64,000 nt of DNA, taken from Euphorbia lathyris (taxonomy: Eukaryota; Streptophyta; Magnoliopsida; Malpighiales; Euphorbiaceae). This document shows, one piece after another, positions 46,403 to 63,724 of this stretch (position 1 is the first letter of the stretch; every line of letters starts with the position of its first letter). Under the pieces are notes generated by a model. The model had not been told where the DNA came from, did not search any database, and saw nothing but the letters and a program-made list of their open reading frames with translations. The translations under genes and the position numbers were made by a program. Where the stretch lies: NCBI RefSeq assembly GCF_963576675.1, contig NC_088911.1, positions 138,139,929-138,203,928 on the forward strand, given 5' to 3'.

Positions 46403-48720
46403 CTAACAACTATCGCTCAAGTTCGGTAGAAAAGTTAAATAAGGGTTGGTTTTATAATGGAATTTATAATTAAGGATTTAATGTGAAAAAATGATTAATA
46501 CGAGGTTTGATCTGTTAAATTCCTAAGTTTTTTTTTTTAAAAAAATTTTACATTAATGGTGCATTTTATCATTATTTTGTATTTTTCATGATGGGATTAT
46601 ATCGTGATAATACTAATTTAATAGTTGAAAACAAAGTAGTAATTGAATAATTAATGTCATTTTATTATGATTTAAGTATGATTATACAAGCTGGAAGAAG
46701 CTTTGTAGGGCCAATTTCTTTTTCGAAAATTACAGGTGTGACGGCATGAAAAATGTTGCTGAATCAAATGTGATAATTGATGAACTAAACGTCAAGAAAG
46801 CAGGAGTATCATTTTTGCCACCGTGGCCTCGTGTCATGATGCCTTATCAACCTCATGAAAATATTAAATTTTATTTCAAAAAAATAAACAAATAAATAAA
46901 TAAATCTGGTTTCTATATAATATTAAAAAAAGAAAAAAAAATATTCTGGATTTTACATTAACGAAAAGGTTCAATTACATTTTACTCGATATCTTGACGT
47001 TCTAAAATCATCAATTTCAGTCTTTAAAATCGAGTTTTAACATTCTAAAATCACCTATGGGATTCCTAACATATGTTAAAACTAAAACGGCAATTGGATC
47101 ACTCTCATAATTAAAATAAAATTTTAGTTCCATTATTTTATGTTCTCAATTCAATTTTGATTTGTATTTCCTAATGCATTAGAGTATGATTAGTGATTTT
47201 AGAAGGTTAGAGATCTATTTGATTTTCAGGGGTTAGGGGTATCCGTTGGTTTTGGAGCGGGCTAGACTAGTAACTGTTTTCTTTGCCTGAAAGATGCTTC
47301 GAATACCAAACAACTATAGGATTTGTCATGAAAAAAGACACCACTACTTCGCCTCTTTGTTGGACCGTCGGCTTCCCCTTTAGGGAAGAGTGGACTTCAG
47401 TATAGTTTGCCGGAGACTAGCTCATCCTCTTCGATGCGGACGTATCGGTGCATAAGCTAGGATTTTCTGAAGAAGCACCACTTCTTGCTATCTAGACTCA
47501 AACATATCCAAGTCTGTGGACTGCGTTCTTGCCCAACTCGCCTAAATGGATTGGTTCAAATCTGAAAAAGAACTTATGGAAGTCTCATGATGTTTATGTA
47601 ATGACTTGTTCTGGAGTGGGTGGTGTCGGGTTAGAAACCTGAATAAAGAGTAGTCCTAAGTGATGGTGATGAGGGTAAGAAGGAAATGGATCCCACATTG
47701 GAAATTGAGAATGAGTGACCAAGGTTGTAAAAAACGTTAAGCGCTAGTCAGGCGGATAAAACATTTGAGGATTAATATTAATCGATGATTAATCAGATTT
47801 GTATTTTTATATTTTTTATTTGTTAATCAATAAATTTTTATATAAATTCAATTAAAACATTTATTATACTATCTAAAAGTAGTAATAGAAAATTATATAA
47901 TAGAAAAATACATATATTTGCAACATATATCTTTAAAAATATGCAAGCAACAACGTTTCAACAACATGTCATTGAAGCAACTCAAAAGTGAATTATAATA
48001 AAGCCACAAATAAATTCACAATAAAAAATAATTTTGTTCATCGTTGCTTAGGCGGCACCTAGGCGGTCTAAGCGGCGTTGAGGCAGCCTAGGTGGAGCCC
48101 AGACGTCTAAAATCACCTAAAGGCAAAAAAAAAAAAAGTCTAAAAGGACTAATCGGAAAAAATCGTGGCGGATTCTCGATTTCGAGCACAAGGTTTATTT
48201 TTGTACTTTTCTTTTTATAGTAACATATCATAAATATATGATTAGACGTGAAAAAAATAAAATAAAAATTAAAAAGTATATTGTATTTTATACGAGTTAG
48301 ATAAAAAAATTTCAAAAATTTCATCGGATTAAAAAATATTAACTCTAATTCTATTATTAAATCACAGAAACGATAGGATTTTTTTAAGAATCAATTTATG
48401 TGCTTAGTATGGAAGAAGAAAGAACAAAATATCTTTGTTTTATAATAATATTTAAAATTTACTAAAATTAATAATGTTAATATTTTTACAAATTTTTAAA
48501 AAAATTACAAAATACTACTACTATTTTCATCTGAAACGCTAGTAAATTCTTTTAAATTGTTCCGAAGTAACAAACACAGCTTTAGCTTACTTTTTTCCCC
48601 GAATGATTAGCCAATAATATAGAAGCAGCTTTCACGAGTACAAAAGTCACTCCTTTATCCATATCTTTAAATAATTAAAATCAGAATTATCTTTTAATTA
48701 ATCCTTTTCCAAGTCACATT
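46403..48720. other. Intergenic DNA with repeat debris
   Basis: No gene was recognised. 46960-47240 has weak inverted phrases (gttctaaaatcatc and gattttagaagg). 47590-47720 carries part of the repeat also seen at 56106 (ggatcccacattggaaattga). 47740-48180 has GC-richer phrases (ggcggcacctaggcggtctaagcgg) resembling a decayed hAT MITE. The stretch 47260-47590 has few stops in parts but matches nothing I recognise. Confidence 0.5.
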
Positions 48721-48724
48721 CTGA

Positions 48725-48866
48725 AAAATATATATTTAAAAACCCCCGAAAAACAGATCAAAAAGCTGCAAAGTTCATTCATTCTTCACGTTTTACTCTC
48801 TCCCCTGTTCTTCGCTTTTCGTTTGCCGTCTCATCGATCGGTGAACTAATCGGAATCAAATCAACT
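48725..48866 (+). promoter_or_regulatory. Galactokinase core promoter and leader
   Basis: A TATA-like tatatatttaaaa lies at 48728-48740. A pyrimidine-rich leader (ttcattcattcttcacg, ctctctcccctg) follows from about 48770 and runs without intron to the start codon at 48867. The start site is inferred. Confidence 0.5.
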
Positions 48867-54250
<5,384 letters not shown>

Positions 54251-55135
54251 CATCTCTAACTAGGTCTGTGTTTTTTATTTAACCCATCATTTATTCAAAT
54301 TCAAAAAAAAACTTTAGAATTTTTAATTATTTAGGTAAAATAAATTACTTGGACTAACAGGAATCTTCGTACAAAATTTGATTAGCTGTATTTGGAAAAA
54401 TTCAATAATGATTGTTAATATAATTTATGCTTTTTAGCCTTTATTTATTTTATGTTTAAAACTGTCAAAGATATTGTAGTTTTTGGGGAATGGGAATTAT
54501 GCATTGATTTTGGAAAAGAGGTTGATAATTGTATGGTTGTAGGGTCCATAAAATTATTGGTGAATCATATCATATATGCTATACATGTTATCTTGATGGA
54601 CCATATGATACATTTGAAAAAGGCCTAATAGGTTCCATCCAAAAAAAAAAAAAAGAAAAAAGAGAAAAAGGCCTAATAGGCTAATAAATCTCTAGCCCGA
54701 GATCTTCAAACATACTCATCTGAGTATAAAGTGATGCATACGATGAATTGTAAATACCATTTCTAAATTACTTATCACCGCCTTCATTTGGACTTTGTTG
54801 TCCTTTTCATAATTTTGATAAAAAAACTGAATTGTCTTTTCAAAATTATAAACGCGAAGAACAATAATTGAAATTATAAAAATAATTGATTCTGAATCTC
54901 GAAAATGGATCGAATTGGAAATATTAAAATTTACATTTTTTTTATCATAAAAACAATATATATTTTTCATGACGATTTTGCATTTTTCGTCACAAAAAAT
55001 TGAAGAATTTTGTATTTTTCTCATTATTAAAATTTTTACGATTTTGCAAATTTCAAAATTTGGCCTAAACGGATGCGGCATCCGTCCAACCCATGGTGGG
55101 AACGGATGGCGCATCCGCCCCAACCATGGTGGTTG
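54251..55135. other. Galactokinase 3' flank, intergenic
   Basis: 3'UTR and AT-rich DNA. A tandem pair of aaaaaggcctaataggt-like phrases occurs at 54617-54680, and ggatgcg(gc)atccg phrases near 55071-55110. No gene was recognised. Confidence 0.5.
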
Positions 55136-56430
55136 TTAGAGCACTATTAGCTATTGCTTCAACAAAGCAGTAGCCCATTCATCAACGAGGTGTGAATGAT
55201 GCTTACTTGAATGGTTCATTCGAAGATGACTTGCTGGATATGATAAATTTCCTACACGAAAAGTTTGCAAATTAATCAAGTCTTTATATGGACTAAAGCA
55301 AGTTGGTAGACAGTGGCATAATGAGATATCTAGCAAATTCGCTATTTTTGGTTTTAGAAAATCAATTCATGATCATTGTTTCTTCATTAAGGAAGATGCA
55401 AGTTATGGTTCAATTTTTCTAGTCATTTATGTGGATGACATATTAGTTACGAGTTCTCGTTAGCAGAAGAATATTGAAATAAAAAATTACCTCTATCAGT
55501 TGTTCACTATTAAGGATTTAGGTCATGTGAAGTATTTTTTGGGCATTGAAGTTGCCATATCATAAGTTGTAACCATTATTTCTCAAACCAAGTATATAAC
55601 TGATATTTTAACCGATGCATGAACAACAAATGCAACAACAATATCTAGCCTTGTGTCACATATGTTTGTGTTAACAAAACTAGGAGAGGCATTGCCTAAT
55701 CTAGAAGTATACATGAGGACTGTAGGTAGACTGATTTATTTAGGATTCACATGCCGAGATATCACAAATGCTAGTCAGCAATTAAGTCAATTTATGTAAA
55801 CACGTGTTAAACATCATTTGCAAGATGCAATTAATGTTCTTAGATACTTGCAAGGAACAAAGAATTATCACTTGTTTTATACAACACAATACGATGATCA
55901 ATTATAGATTTCGCTTATTATGATGCAGATCATGGTACTTGTAAATTGACTAGAAGATCATAAGTATGTTACTATGTCTTTCTAGGAGGGTCACTAATCT
56001 CATGAAAAACTAAAAAACAGAGTGTTGCAATCAAATCTTCTACAGAAGCTGAATACCTAAGCATATCCTAGGTTTATTGTGAAGTGAAATAAGTTGATTA
56101 CTTGTAACGACCCGGTCCATAATGGGTGGCGCTAGGGTAGAAGGCCTAAGCAAGGAGCGACCTTAAGAGATGACGATGGGGGCAGAAATGAACTGAATCC
56201 CACATCGGAAATGGAGAGGGAGTGATTGAGGCTTATTAGTAATATATGAATCCCACATGCAGACACGTTTTAAAGTCGTGAGACCCAAGGTGTTGGATTT
56301 GGGCTAGAGCGGACAATATCTACATGGTATTGGACCAGAGTGTTACATTACTGACTTGATGAATTTGGGATAAAATGTTCTAAACCAATCAAACTTTACT
56401 GTGACAATGAAGTGGCTATATCTGTATGAA
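55136..56430 (+). pseudogene. Ty1-copia reverse transcriptase/RNase H remnant
   Basis: Conserved copia blocks are readable across frameshifts and stops: VNDAYLNGSFEDDL, KLIKSLYGLKQVGRQWHNEI, FIKEDASYGSIFLVIYVDDI (the YVDD catalytic motif is intact), IKDLGHVKYFLGIEV, and the RNase H phrase SVAIKSSTEAEYLSIS. The RNase H tail is interrupted by a MITE at 56106-56346 and continues afterwards (LTDLMNLG, QSNFT). No LTRs were recognised. Confidence 0.88.
56106..56346. mobile_element. 241-bp TIR element (gtaacgacccggtcca family)
   Basis: The left end tgtaacgacccggtcca faces the right end, which on the other strand reads gtaacactctggtcca. It interrupts the copia RNase H frame. Flanks share attact (tentative duplication). 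The interior (cacatcggaaatggagagg, cacgttttaaagtcgtgag, ggtgttggatttgggc) is the reverse complement of the units tandemly arrayed at 60550-61737. Confidence 0.8.
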
Positions 56431-56439
56431 CTTATCTCG

Positions 56440-57190
56440 ATATTTTTTTTATAATTCACTTGTGCAAAGCTTATCTTTTAGGTCGGTTATTTTTAGCTAT
56501 TAGCGTCGGTCCTAAAATCGACGCAAAGACCAATATCGTAACAGCTCAATGTCAGTTGTAGAACCGACGTGAATGGTATGGTCTTTAGAGTCAGTCCTTT
56601 GTAAAAGTCCGACTCCAAACACCACTTTAAAATGTGTTGTGTGCGGGTTTTATATAGGCCCTGTTTGGGAATTAGCGGTTAGCTGTTAGCTATTAGCTGT
56701 TTACATTAGCTGATTTGACTAACTGATTTGACTAGCTGTTTGTGTAGACCTGTTTGGTAAAAATTAGCTGATTGATAATAGCGGTTTGTGCAAAAAGACG
56801 AATAAGGGCATTAATTTTGGCGCAGGAGAAGAGAGAGTCTATCTATTAGGGTTAAAGAAGTCCATTAATTTTAATATTCTAAAACGCTAATTGAAAAAGC
56901 TCATTTTAAGAGCTTTTTCTAAATTAGCGTTTTCATCCTAAAACTCTCTCCCAAACCTCTCTCCACCAAACACTCCAATCAGCGGTTTCAGTGGTCAAAC
57001 CTCTAAAATTGGTCAAAACCGCTCTTTTTATCCCAAAACGCTCTTTACCAAACAGGGCCATAATCTTTAGGGTCGGTTTTTACTTGGACCGATGCTAAAG
57101 GCAGCTTTTAAGACCGGTCTTTTACCAAGAACCTACTCCGATGTCAACTTTTGGGTCGATCATTTATTAAGAACCGACATACTACTTTCA
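56440..57190. mobile_element. CACTA-like subterminal repeat region split by a MITE
   Basis: The short motif gtcggt / accgac recurs in both orientations (for example near 56482, 56505, 56565, 57070, 57095, 57165), a layout seen in CACTA subterminal regions. No CACTA terminus was found. The MITE at 56657-57059 sits in the middle. Confidence 0.4.
56657..57059. mobile_element. 403-bp MITE with ggccctgtttgg ends
   Basis: A perfect 12-bp terminal inverted repeat, ggccctgtttgg / ccaaacagggcc. A strong central inverted repeat (aaaacgctaatt ... aaattagcgtttt, 56880-56935) surrounds gaaaaagctc / gagctttttc. Flanking ata on both sides may be a 3-bp duplication. The superfamily (PIF/Harbinger or hAT) is not decided. 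Confidence 0.85.
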
Positions 57191-57564
57191 TATATGGCAT
57201 TATTATATATGGATTCAATAAAATTGATGATTGTATTAATAATGTTGGATGATATTCAACTGTTGTCCTAAGGTTTCAATTATTTTTACTTTACCAATTT
57301 CATTTTCCATTTTACAAATATTTAGATTTTTTTCTTTTGGGTTAATCTTGATAAAAAAGATTTTTTTTAAATTGAATAAGTGATTCTTTTAGTATGGGAT
57401 ACAGACGAATGTTGAACGTGTTGATTTTAATCTTAAATCAATATAGAGGGTTCTTCTCTAGCTAAATTATAAGGAGTGGATGGTAATTAAGGGGTGAAAA
57501 AGTTATAATTAGGAAGAAGCTGGAGTGAGGAGCAAGTATGATTTGCAAGATTTTTTAAAGAGCC

Positions 57565-57675
57565 CGATATGGCGTGTCGGAATAGCGACACGACGTGTCA
57601 ATTGATTAAAAAAAATTAGAAACTTTCCGTCAGACCACACAGCGTGTGGGAAAAGCCACACGACGTGTAGGCTCT
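57565..57675. repeat. Two related short hairpins
   Basis: The phrases cgtgtcggaatagcgacacg and gcgtgtgggaaaagccacac each fold back on themselves. Both are followed by acgtgt. They lie about 75 bp apart in a non-coding stretch. Their origin is unknown. Confidence 0.7.
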
Positions 57676-57708
57676 ATTTTTCAGTATAATGGGCTTTCAT
57701 TTGTCTTA

Positions 57709-58018
57709 GGTGATGTTTGATAAAACTTAAAATTAAGTGCTGAAAAAATAAGTACTGAATTTTAAGTGCTGAATATTATAAATGCTTAAAGTATTAAATG
57801 ATATAACTATTAGATAAATATTAAAAATAAGTACTGAATTTAAAAATATTAGTTGATAATGTTTAATTTAAAAGTTTAAGTTAAATTTTTTGACTTACGA
57901 TAATAAGTGATTCTGTGACTTAACTTAAATATTTAAGTTGTGTTACCAAACAAGTTTAAAACCAATAAACACTTAATATATTAATTTTAAGTGCTGAAAG
58001 TCGTTATCAAACAAGACC
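57709..58018. mobile_element. 310-bp Tourist-like MITE
   Basis: The ends ggtgatgtttgataa and, on the other strand, ggtcttgtttgataa are flanked by TTA at 57706-57708 and 58019-58021. A 3-bp TTA duplication is typical of PIF/Harbinger elements. The interior repeats aattaagtgctgaa-like phrases. Confidence 0.85.
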
Positions 58019-58021
58019 TTA

Positions 58022-58680
58022 GTGTCTTACCCTTTTAGTTCGGCTTCTTCCACCATTCGTCACATTTCATCTAATCGACTAAATGTCCGCGTTAGTATTT
58101 TGAAAAACAATTATTGTGAATTATCTTTTATAAATTTTAGGAGCAATAATTTAATATATATACCTCTGGCATATATCTTTATAATCTTATATTTCAATCT
58201 AAAACTTTCTCTTTTTCATATAATATTGCAAATGAGGATAGGATAGAGATTACTTTCCATCCCTTTTGCCATTTAGATAAAGAGTTTTTATCCCTATATC
58301 CATCTATAAAATAGAAATAATTATTTCTATCTCCATTCCTGTGGATGTATAATATTATTTATTTATTAAAATTCTAATATTTTATTCTCTTTAATTTTAA
58401 TTTTTTTACTATATATTATAATCATACAAATATAATTTATAAAACATTAGTCTGATCACTTATAAAAAAATGTATCAATTATAAAAAATACATCAACCTA
58501 TCAAATATAAAAATAAATAACAATAATCTAACTATAAGTATAAACATCAAGAGATTCATATGGATCACAAAACATCCATCATACATTCAATAAAAATAAT
58601 AATATTAAATCTAGAATATTATCTTTACAAGATTATTTTATTTTATATAAAATATTATTAATATAAGAAAATAATATTTA
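58022..58680. other. AT-rich intergenic DNA
   Basis: Very AT-rich with only short frames. No gene or element was recognised. Confidence 0.6.
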
Positions 58681-58681
58681 G

Positions 58682-59056
58682 GCCTAATATGCTATCAGCC
58701 TTTTCAAGTTGTTGCAACTAATCCCTCCCTGAACTTCAAAATATTACAACTAATCTCAAACTTATTTGTTTAGAACGAATAACCCCTCAAATAGGGTAAT
58801 ATTTATGATTTCATAAGTTTTTTTGCCTTTTTGTTAAATGCATCAGTAGATTAGTTAGATTAACAACCGATATTTTGGAAATCTTTTATTTCTGATGTAA
58901 TATTATGTTGATTTTTTTTGTTGGATTTATGGGTTATTTGTTCTAAATAAGCAACTTGAGAAGTTATTTATTCCAAATAAGCAAGTTGATAAGTTAGTTG
59001 TAACATTTGAAGTTCAAGAGTTTTTGGATAATTTGAGAGGGCTGAGAATGTATTAG
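58682..59056. mobile_element. MULE-type MITE related to 17299-17958
   Basis: The left end ggcctaatatgctatcagcc and the right end (other strand ctaatacattctcagccc) are inverted. Long matching inner phrases follow (gaacttcaaaatattacaac / gaacttcaaatgttacaac, and caacttgcttatt). The right terminal ggc is lost where the element meets the fold-back fragment at 59053. Confidence 0.7.
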
Positions 59057-59160
59057 AATCCTAAGGTGAAGATTCAAAGCATCGTGAGGGTTAGGTTTAA
59101 TAAGCCTAGATCTAATAGTGAATGATCAAATTCACTTAATCATTAAGGTGCATATGATCA
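59053..59160. mobile_element. Half copy of the fold-back MITE family
   Basis: It matches 16612-16716 (ttagaatccta, ggtttaataagcctagatct, gtgaatga, ggtgcatatg) with scattered differences. The left arm is missing. Confidence 0.75.
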
Positions 59161-60023
59161 AGACTGAGTTCTTTTGGTTATAGTTTAACGGATTAATGCA
59201 GGAATATAAGAAGGGATGGGGATCTTGTGGAGTGTGGAGAGATGTCTTTATTCTCATTTCTAGGGGCGACTCCACATAAATCATTATTATATATTTCTTA
59301 TCTGAATTTAATATTAATCATATATAGAAATTGATAATATAATCTATTAAAACTGAATCGAAAGTCGATATATATACATCTTTTTCAATCATCATCTACT
59401 AACAACAATAGCATAATAAAAGGTTTCTAAAATTTGTTTCACAATTTGTCTCTTAACAATATTAATAAGGATAAATAATAATTTTAGCCATATTGGGAGA
59501 TCGAATTTAGCTTCTATGTACAAAACAAAACAATACAATTAATACATCGTTATTTCAAACATCATTAACGAAAGATAACCTCATTAATAAAAGTTGAGTT
59601 TTTTTTTTTTCCGTTTGAAGATGATGTGCAACTTTAAGTCTTATTGGGTGGTTAGAACACTAGAGGTTGGAGGGTAGCTAGAACATGAAATTGCAGATAG
59701 AAAAAAACATATCTTTCATTAATGAAGCTTGAAATTTACCTGTCTCATAAATGTTAAGTTTAAAATTACACTGTTTTTTTACGTGGAAACTAAATATGTT
59801 CATTTCCAATAACAGTAAAACTAAATTTGTACATTATTCTATAATAATATAATTATTAATTGTCTCCAAAAAATTTAAAATTTATATAATTATTTTTAGT
59901 CTAATCAGAATTAATTAAATATTGGTGATATATTATAATCAAAATAGAAATAATTGGATTATTGTCCAAAAAAAGCTTCCTACCAACATAACATCCAACG
60001 TTTTCAATTAAATTTTTGTATTT
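59160..60023. other. AT-rich intergenic DNA
   Basis: No gene, paired ends or repeated blocks were recognised. Confidence 0.6.
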
Positions 60024-60039
60024 ATAATGTCTAAATCTT

Positions 60040-60362
60040 TGTATTTATAAAATGAGAGAAAACCGACTAAGGTGGTTTGGCCATGTGAGACGTAGAGCGC
60101 TTGATGCGCCGGTTAGGAGAACCGAAGAGTGGCAAAGGGATGTAGTGGTGAGGGGTAGGGGAAGACCTAAGCAAACTTGGAGGAGGGTGATCGAGAGTGA
60201 TATGAGTTTATTGGGAATTGAGGAAAATATGGTAGTGGATAGGACGGAGTGGAGGGAGCGAATCTGTGTCGCTGACACGACTTGATTTTCACGGTTTTAT
60301 ATGATGGTTCATGTTAGCCGACCCCGAATCATTTCGGGACTTAGGCTTTGTTGTTGTTGTTG
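60040..60362 (+). mobile_element. 5'-truncated RTE-type LINE, copy 2
   Basis: The frame 60052-60285 encodes the C-terminus of an RTE-like reverse transcriptase [41 protein letters not shown] and [15 protein letters not shown], then a stop. A short 3'UTR follows (ggttttatatgatggttcat, gaatcatttcgggac) and ends in (TTG)n. A 16-bp target duplication, ataatgtctaaatctt, lies at 60024-60039 and 60363-60378. Confidence 0.93.
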
Positions 60363-60540
60363 ATAATGTCTAAATCTTCTGATATTTCTTTTTCATCCAA
60401 CGTTTGATGAATTGGGCCTACCACCATGTTATGTTAGGATAAGAAAATTTCAACATCATACCCCAATTTCAATCTCAAATTTCAACATACTACAATTGAC
60501 ATCTTACCGTTATAATTTAGGTAAAAAGCTATCATTAGAT

Positions 60541-62060
60541 TAGGGATGACAATATATACGGATTTTAATATCATGTAAATATTGTCCACTTTAGTTTAAA
60601 TCCAATATCTTGGATCTCACGCTTTAAAACGTGTATATATTTATTGGATACACACCTTACTAATAAGCCTCATTCAATATTTCTCCATTTTCGACGTAAG
60701 ATTCAGTGTATTCCTACCCCATTGTCATCCCTTTTGATTAGGCCTTCTACCTCGATGACACCCACTTTAGGCCGGATCGTTACAGGTCCATCAGCTTCCG
60801 CCTGATTCGTCCTTGAACCACACACTGTACGTGGAGAGTTGGTTCTAATACCAATTGTAACAACCTGACTCAATACCATGTAGATATTATTCACTTTGAC
60901 CCAAATCCAACACCTTAAGCGTCACAGCTTTAAAACGCGTCTACATGTATTGGATACACACCTTACTAATAAGCCTCAATCAATCTATCTCTCCATTTCT
61001 GATGTGAGGTTCAGTTCATTTCTGCCTCCGCCGCCACCCCTTAGGGTTAGGGCTACTCCTTGATCAGATCTTCTACCTCAACGCCACTTACTCCTCACCG
61101 AGTCATTATAGGCCCACTAGCTTCTGCATGATTCGTTCCCGATCCACACATCGTACGTGGAGAGTCGGTTCTTATACCACTTGTAACAACTGGACTCAAT
61201 ATCATGTAGATATTGTTCGATTTGTCCAAAATCCAATACATTGTGCCTCATGGCTTTAAAATGAGTCTTCATGTATAGATACACACCTTACTAATAAGTC
61301 TTAGTCAATCTCTCTCCATTTCCTATGTGAGATTAAGTTCATTCCTACCTCTCATCGCTATCCCTTAGTACCGCTCATTGATCAGACTTTCTACTCTGAC
61401 GCCACCTACTCTGGATCAGATCGTTACAGGTCCACCAGCTTCCGCCTGACTCATCCCCGAACCATACACCCTGCATGGAGAGTCAGTTGTGATACCAGTT
61501 GTATCAACCTGACTCAATACCATATAGATACTATTCGCTTTAGTCCAAATCCAACACATTGGGCCTCACAGCTTTAAAACACGTCTACATGTATTAGATA
61601 CACATCTTACTAATAAGCTTCAGTCAATTTCCGATGCGAGATTAAGTTCATTCCTGCCCCCATAGCCATCACTTAGGACCGCTCATTGATCAGACCTTTT
61701 ACCCTGATGTCACCCACTCCGGACCGAGTCGTTACAATTCAGCTCTAATGAGATTATCTGAATTTTGTGTATAAGGGTATGAGACGGGTATGAAATCCAA
61801 AAACGGGACGGATACATGACAAGTATGAGATTACTCCAAAGGTACCTGTTACTTGCCATATATTTAGACAAATAAATTTTATTATCTTAAAGCGCAAGGA
61901 TACCCGTTGGTACCTGTTATTTAAATGTGAAGGGCATGAGATTCAAGAAGTATATCCGTTAAGATAATGTGATGAAGAGTATGTGTATGAGTAATTAAAA
62001 AATAAACGGATAAGGATTTGATATCATTACCAGCAGGTACCCAACCCGTTGCTATTCCTA
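60541..62060. mobile_element. hAT-like element of the gacaatgggta family, holding a tandem array
   Basis: The left end tagggatgacaatatatacg and the right end (other strand taggaatagcaacgggttg) are inverted. Flanking 8-mers cattagat (60533-60540) and catgagat (62061-62068) differ at one base, which suggests a hAT-type duplication. The outer body shares phrases with 45966-46402. Most of its length is the tandem array at 60550-61737. Confidence 0.6.
60550..61737. repeat. Four-copy tandem array of a TIR-element-derived unit, period about 320 bp
   Basis: Unit landmarks gtaacaac / gtatcaac occur near 60857, 61183 and 61501. Each unit repeats catgtagatattattc-like, tccaacacattgggcctcac-like, ttaaaacgcgtctacatgta and acacaccttactaataag blocks. 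The array ends gtcgttaca. The unit corresponds in reverse complement to the single TIR element at 56106-56346. Confidence 0.85.
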
Positions 62061-62249
62061 CATGAGATCATTGATCTTCTCATTTTAGTTAATTAACCCC
62101 TTGGACTTTTATTTGAATACATTGAGCTCATAATCATTTATAAGTTCATGCTGATCGAATTAGTTAGTTGTGAACATCTAATCCAGTTAAATAGACGTTA
62201 TTCATTTCATATGTATTTGAAATTATATCCTTTATAGTTCGAAATTAGG

Positions 62250-62594
62250 ACAAAAGTAGGGGTTACATCTATTGAGAATAAAATGAGGGAAACCCGACTA
62301 AGGTGGTTTGGCCATGTAAGACGAAGAGCGCTTGATGCACCGGTTAGGAGGGCTGAAGAGTGGCAAAGGGATGTAGTGGTGAGGGGTAAGGGAAGACCTA
62401 AGCAAACTTGGAGGAGGGTGATCGAGAGTGATATGAGTTTATTGGAGATTGAGGAAAATATGGTAGTGGATAGGAAAGAGTGGAGGGAGAGAATTTGTGT
62501 CGCTGACACGACTTGATTTTACGGTTTTATATGATGGTTCATGTTAGCCGACCCGAATCATTTCGGGACTAAGGCTTTGCTGTTGTTGTTGTTG
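62250..62594 (+). mobile_element. 5'-truncated RTE-type LINE, copy 3
   Basis: The frame 62283-62516 encodes the same RT-ORF C-terminus as copy 2 with a few substitutions ([32 protein letters not shown]). It is followed by the same 3'UTR and (TTG)n end. A 17-bp target duplication, tatagttcgaaattagg, lies at 62233-62249 and 62595-62611. Confidence 0.94.
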
Positions 62595-62879
62595 TATAGT
62601 TCGAAATTAGGTTTTTATATTTTCTCTATAACTACATTATATATATCTACATTATTTTCAAACTGTAAAAATACAAATTTCAAATGCATGTGAAATAAAG
62701 AACAATCCCTAACCGAGTTATATGTTCAACGCTAATTTTTTTTAATAATCAGTGGACTAATAGTGATATATTGTATCAGAATAAAAAGTTAAAAGATTAA
62801 TAAAATAAAAAATGAAAGTTTAGAAACCTCACGAGTCACGGGTGCTTTTTGCCTATGATTTATTTATATATATAAAAAA

Positions 62880-63235
62880 ATTCAGCAAAATATTTTTAAA
62901 TAAATAAATAATTTTAATGTTTAAAAAATGATATTTGTTTAAAATAATTCAAGTTTCAAACACTTATTTTTAGATAAGATTTATCCAATTCTAGACTCAT
63001 TGTTATTTATTATTTTTTTCCCTTATGAGATAAATAAGAACATTGTTATATATCTCAAAGGAAAAAAAAAAATAAAAAAAATAAATAACAATAGTCTATA
63101 ATTGGATAAATCTTATCTAAAAGTAAGTGTTGAATCTGGAATTATTTTAAAACATTTATCATTTTCTAAACATTAGAACTATTTTTTTTTTATAAAAGAA
63201 CTATTTAATTTTTTAAAAATATTTGCGGAAGTATA
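62880..63235. mobile_element. Long fold-back (inverted repeat) element
   Basis: Two arms of roughly 140 bp pair with few mismatches: gataagatttatccaatt faces aattggataaatcttatc, and gttatttattatttttt faces aaaaaaataaataac. The outer phrases agcaaaatatttttaaa and ttttaaaaatatttgc also pair. The loop region is about 50 bp. Flanks share tatata. It is an AT-rich MITE-like hairpin. Confidence 0.8.
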
Positions 63236-63326
63236 TATTTTTCTTTTATTTTGATAAAATATAAAACTACATCAGAGAAGATTAAATCTGAAGAACTGAC
63301 ATAAATTAAAATCATATTCTACCAAC

Positions 63327-63718
63327 GTTCCTTGGTCCGTCCATCAAGACTGGTTTAAATGTCTACAACAATGCTCGCAGATGTCCGTCGTGATTACCCA
63401 CATATACAGAGAAGGAAATCAGGTTGCTGATGCTTTAGCCCGCTTCGGCGTCTCCTCCTCCGGCATTATGTGGTGGCAATCGGCTCCACAATTCTGCCAC
63501 TCACTGCTTTTTGATGATATCTGTAATGTTGGTCACTTTAGATTTTGTTGATTTATTTGTTTGTTTGTTTTTTTTTACTTTGTTTTTCCGTTTGTTTCCC
63601 TCCCTGTGTTACATTTTTTTTCTTTTTTTAAATAATATCCGGTTTTCAGTGCGTGCTCTTGGAGTGCTAACCTAGTTAGGATTCCAGGATCATTGCTATT
63701 GTATCGTCTAAGCTTCTA
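63327..63718 (+). pseudogene. L1-type LINE 3' fragment (RNase H end)
   Basis: 63327-63551 encodes VPWSVHQDWFKCLQQC, then SVVITHIYREGNQVADALAR and the LINE-specific tail up to GHFRFC and a stop. HIYREGNQVADALA is the conserved end of the RNase H domain in plant L1 LINEs. A T-rich 3'UTR follows and ends near a short A run at 63720. It is 5'-truncated. No target duplication was resolved. Confidence 0.85.
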
Positions 63719-63724
63719 TAAAAA

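Noticed and set aside
47260..47590. Possible gene fragment with few stops
   Set aside because: No frame gave a motif I recognise and no splice pattern was evident.
60045..60278. Minus-strand frame with a hydrophobic start
   Set aside because: It mirrors the LINE ORF C-terminus, whose plus-strand frame has clear family motifs; the same mirror frame recurs at 62207-62509.
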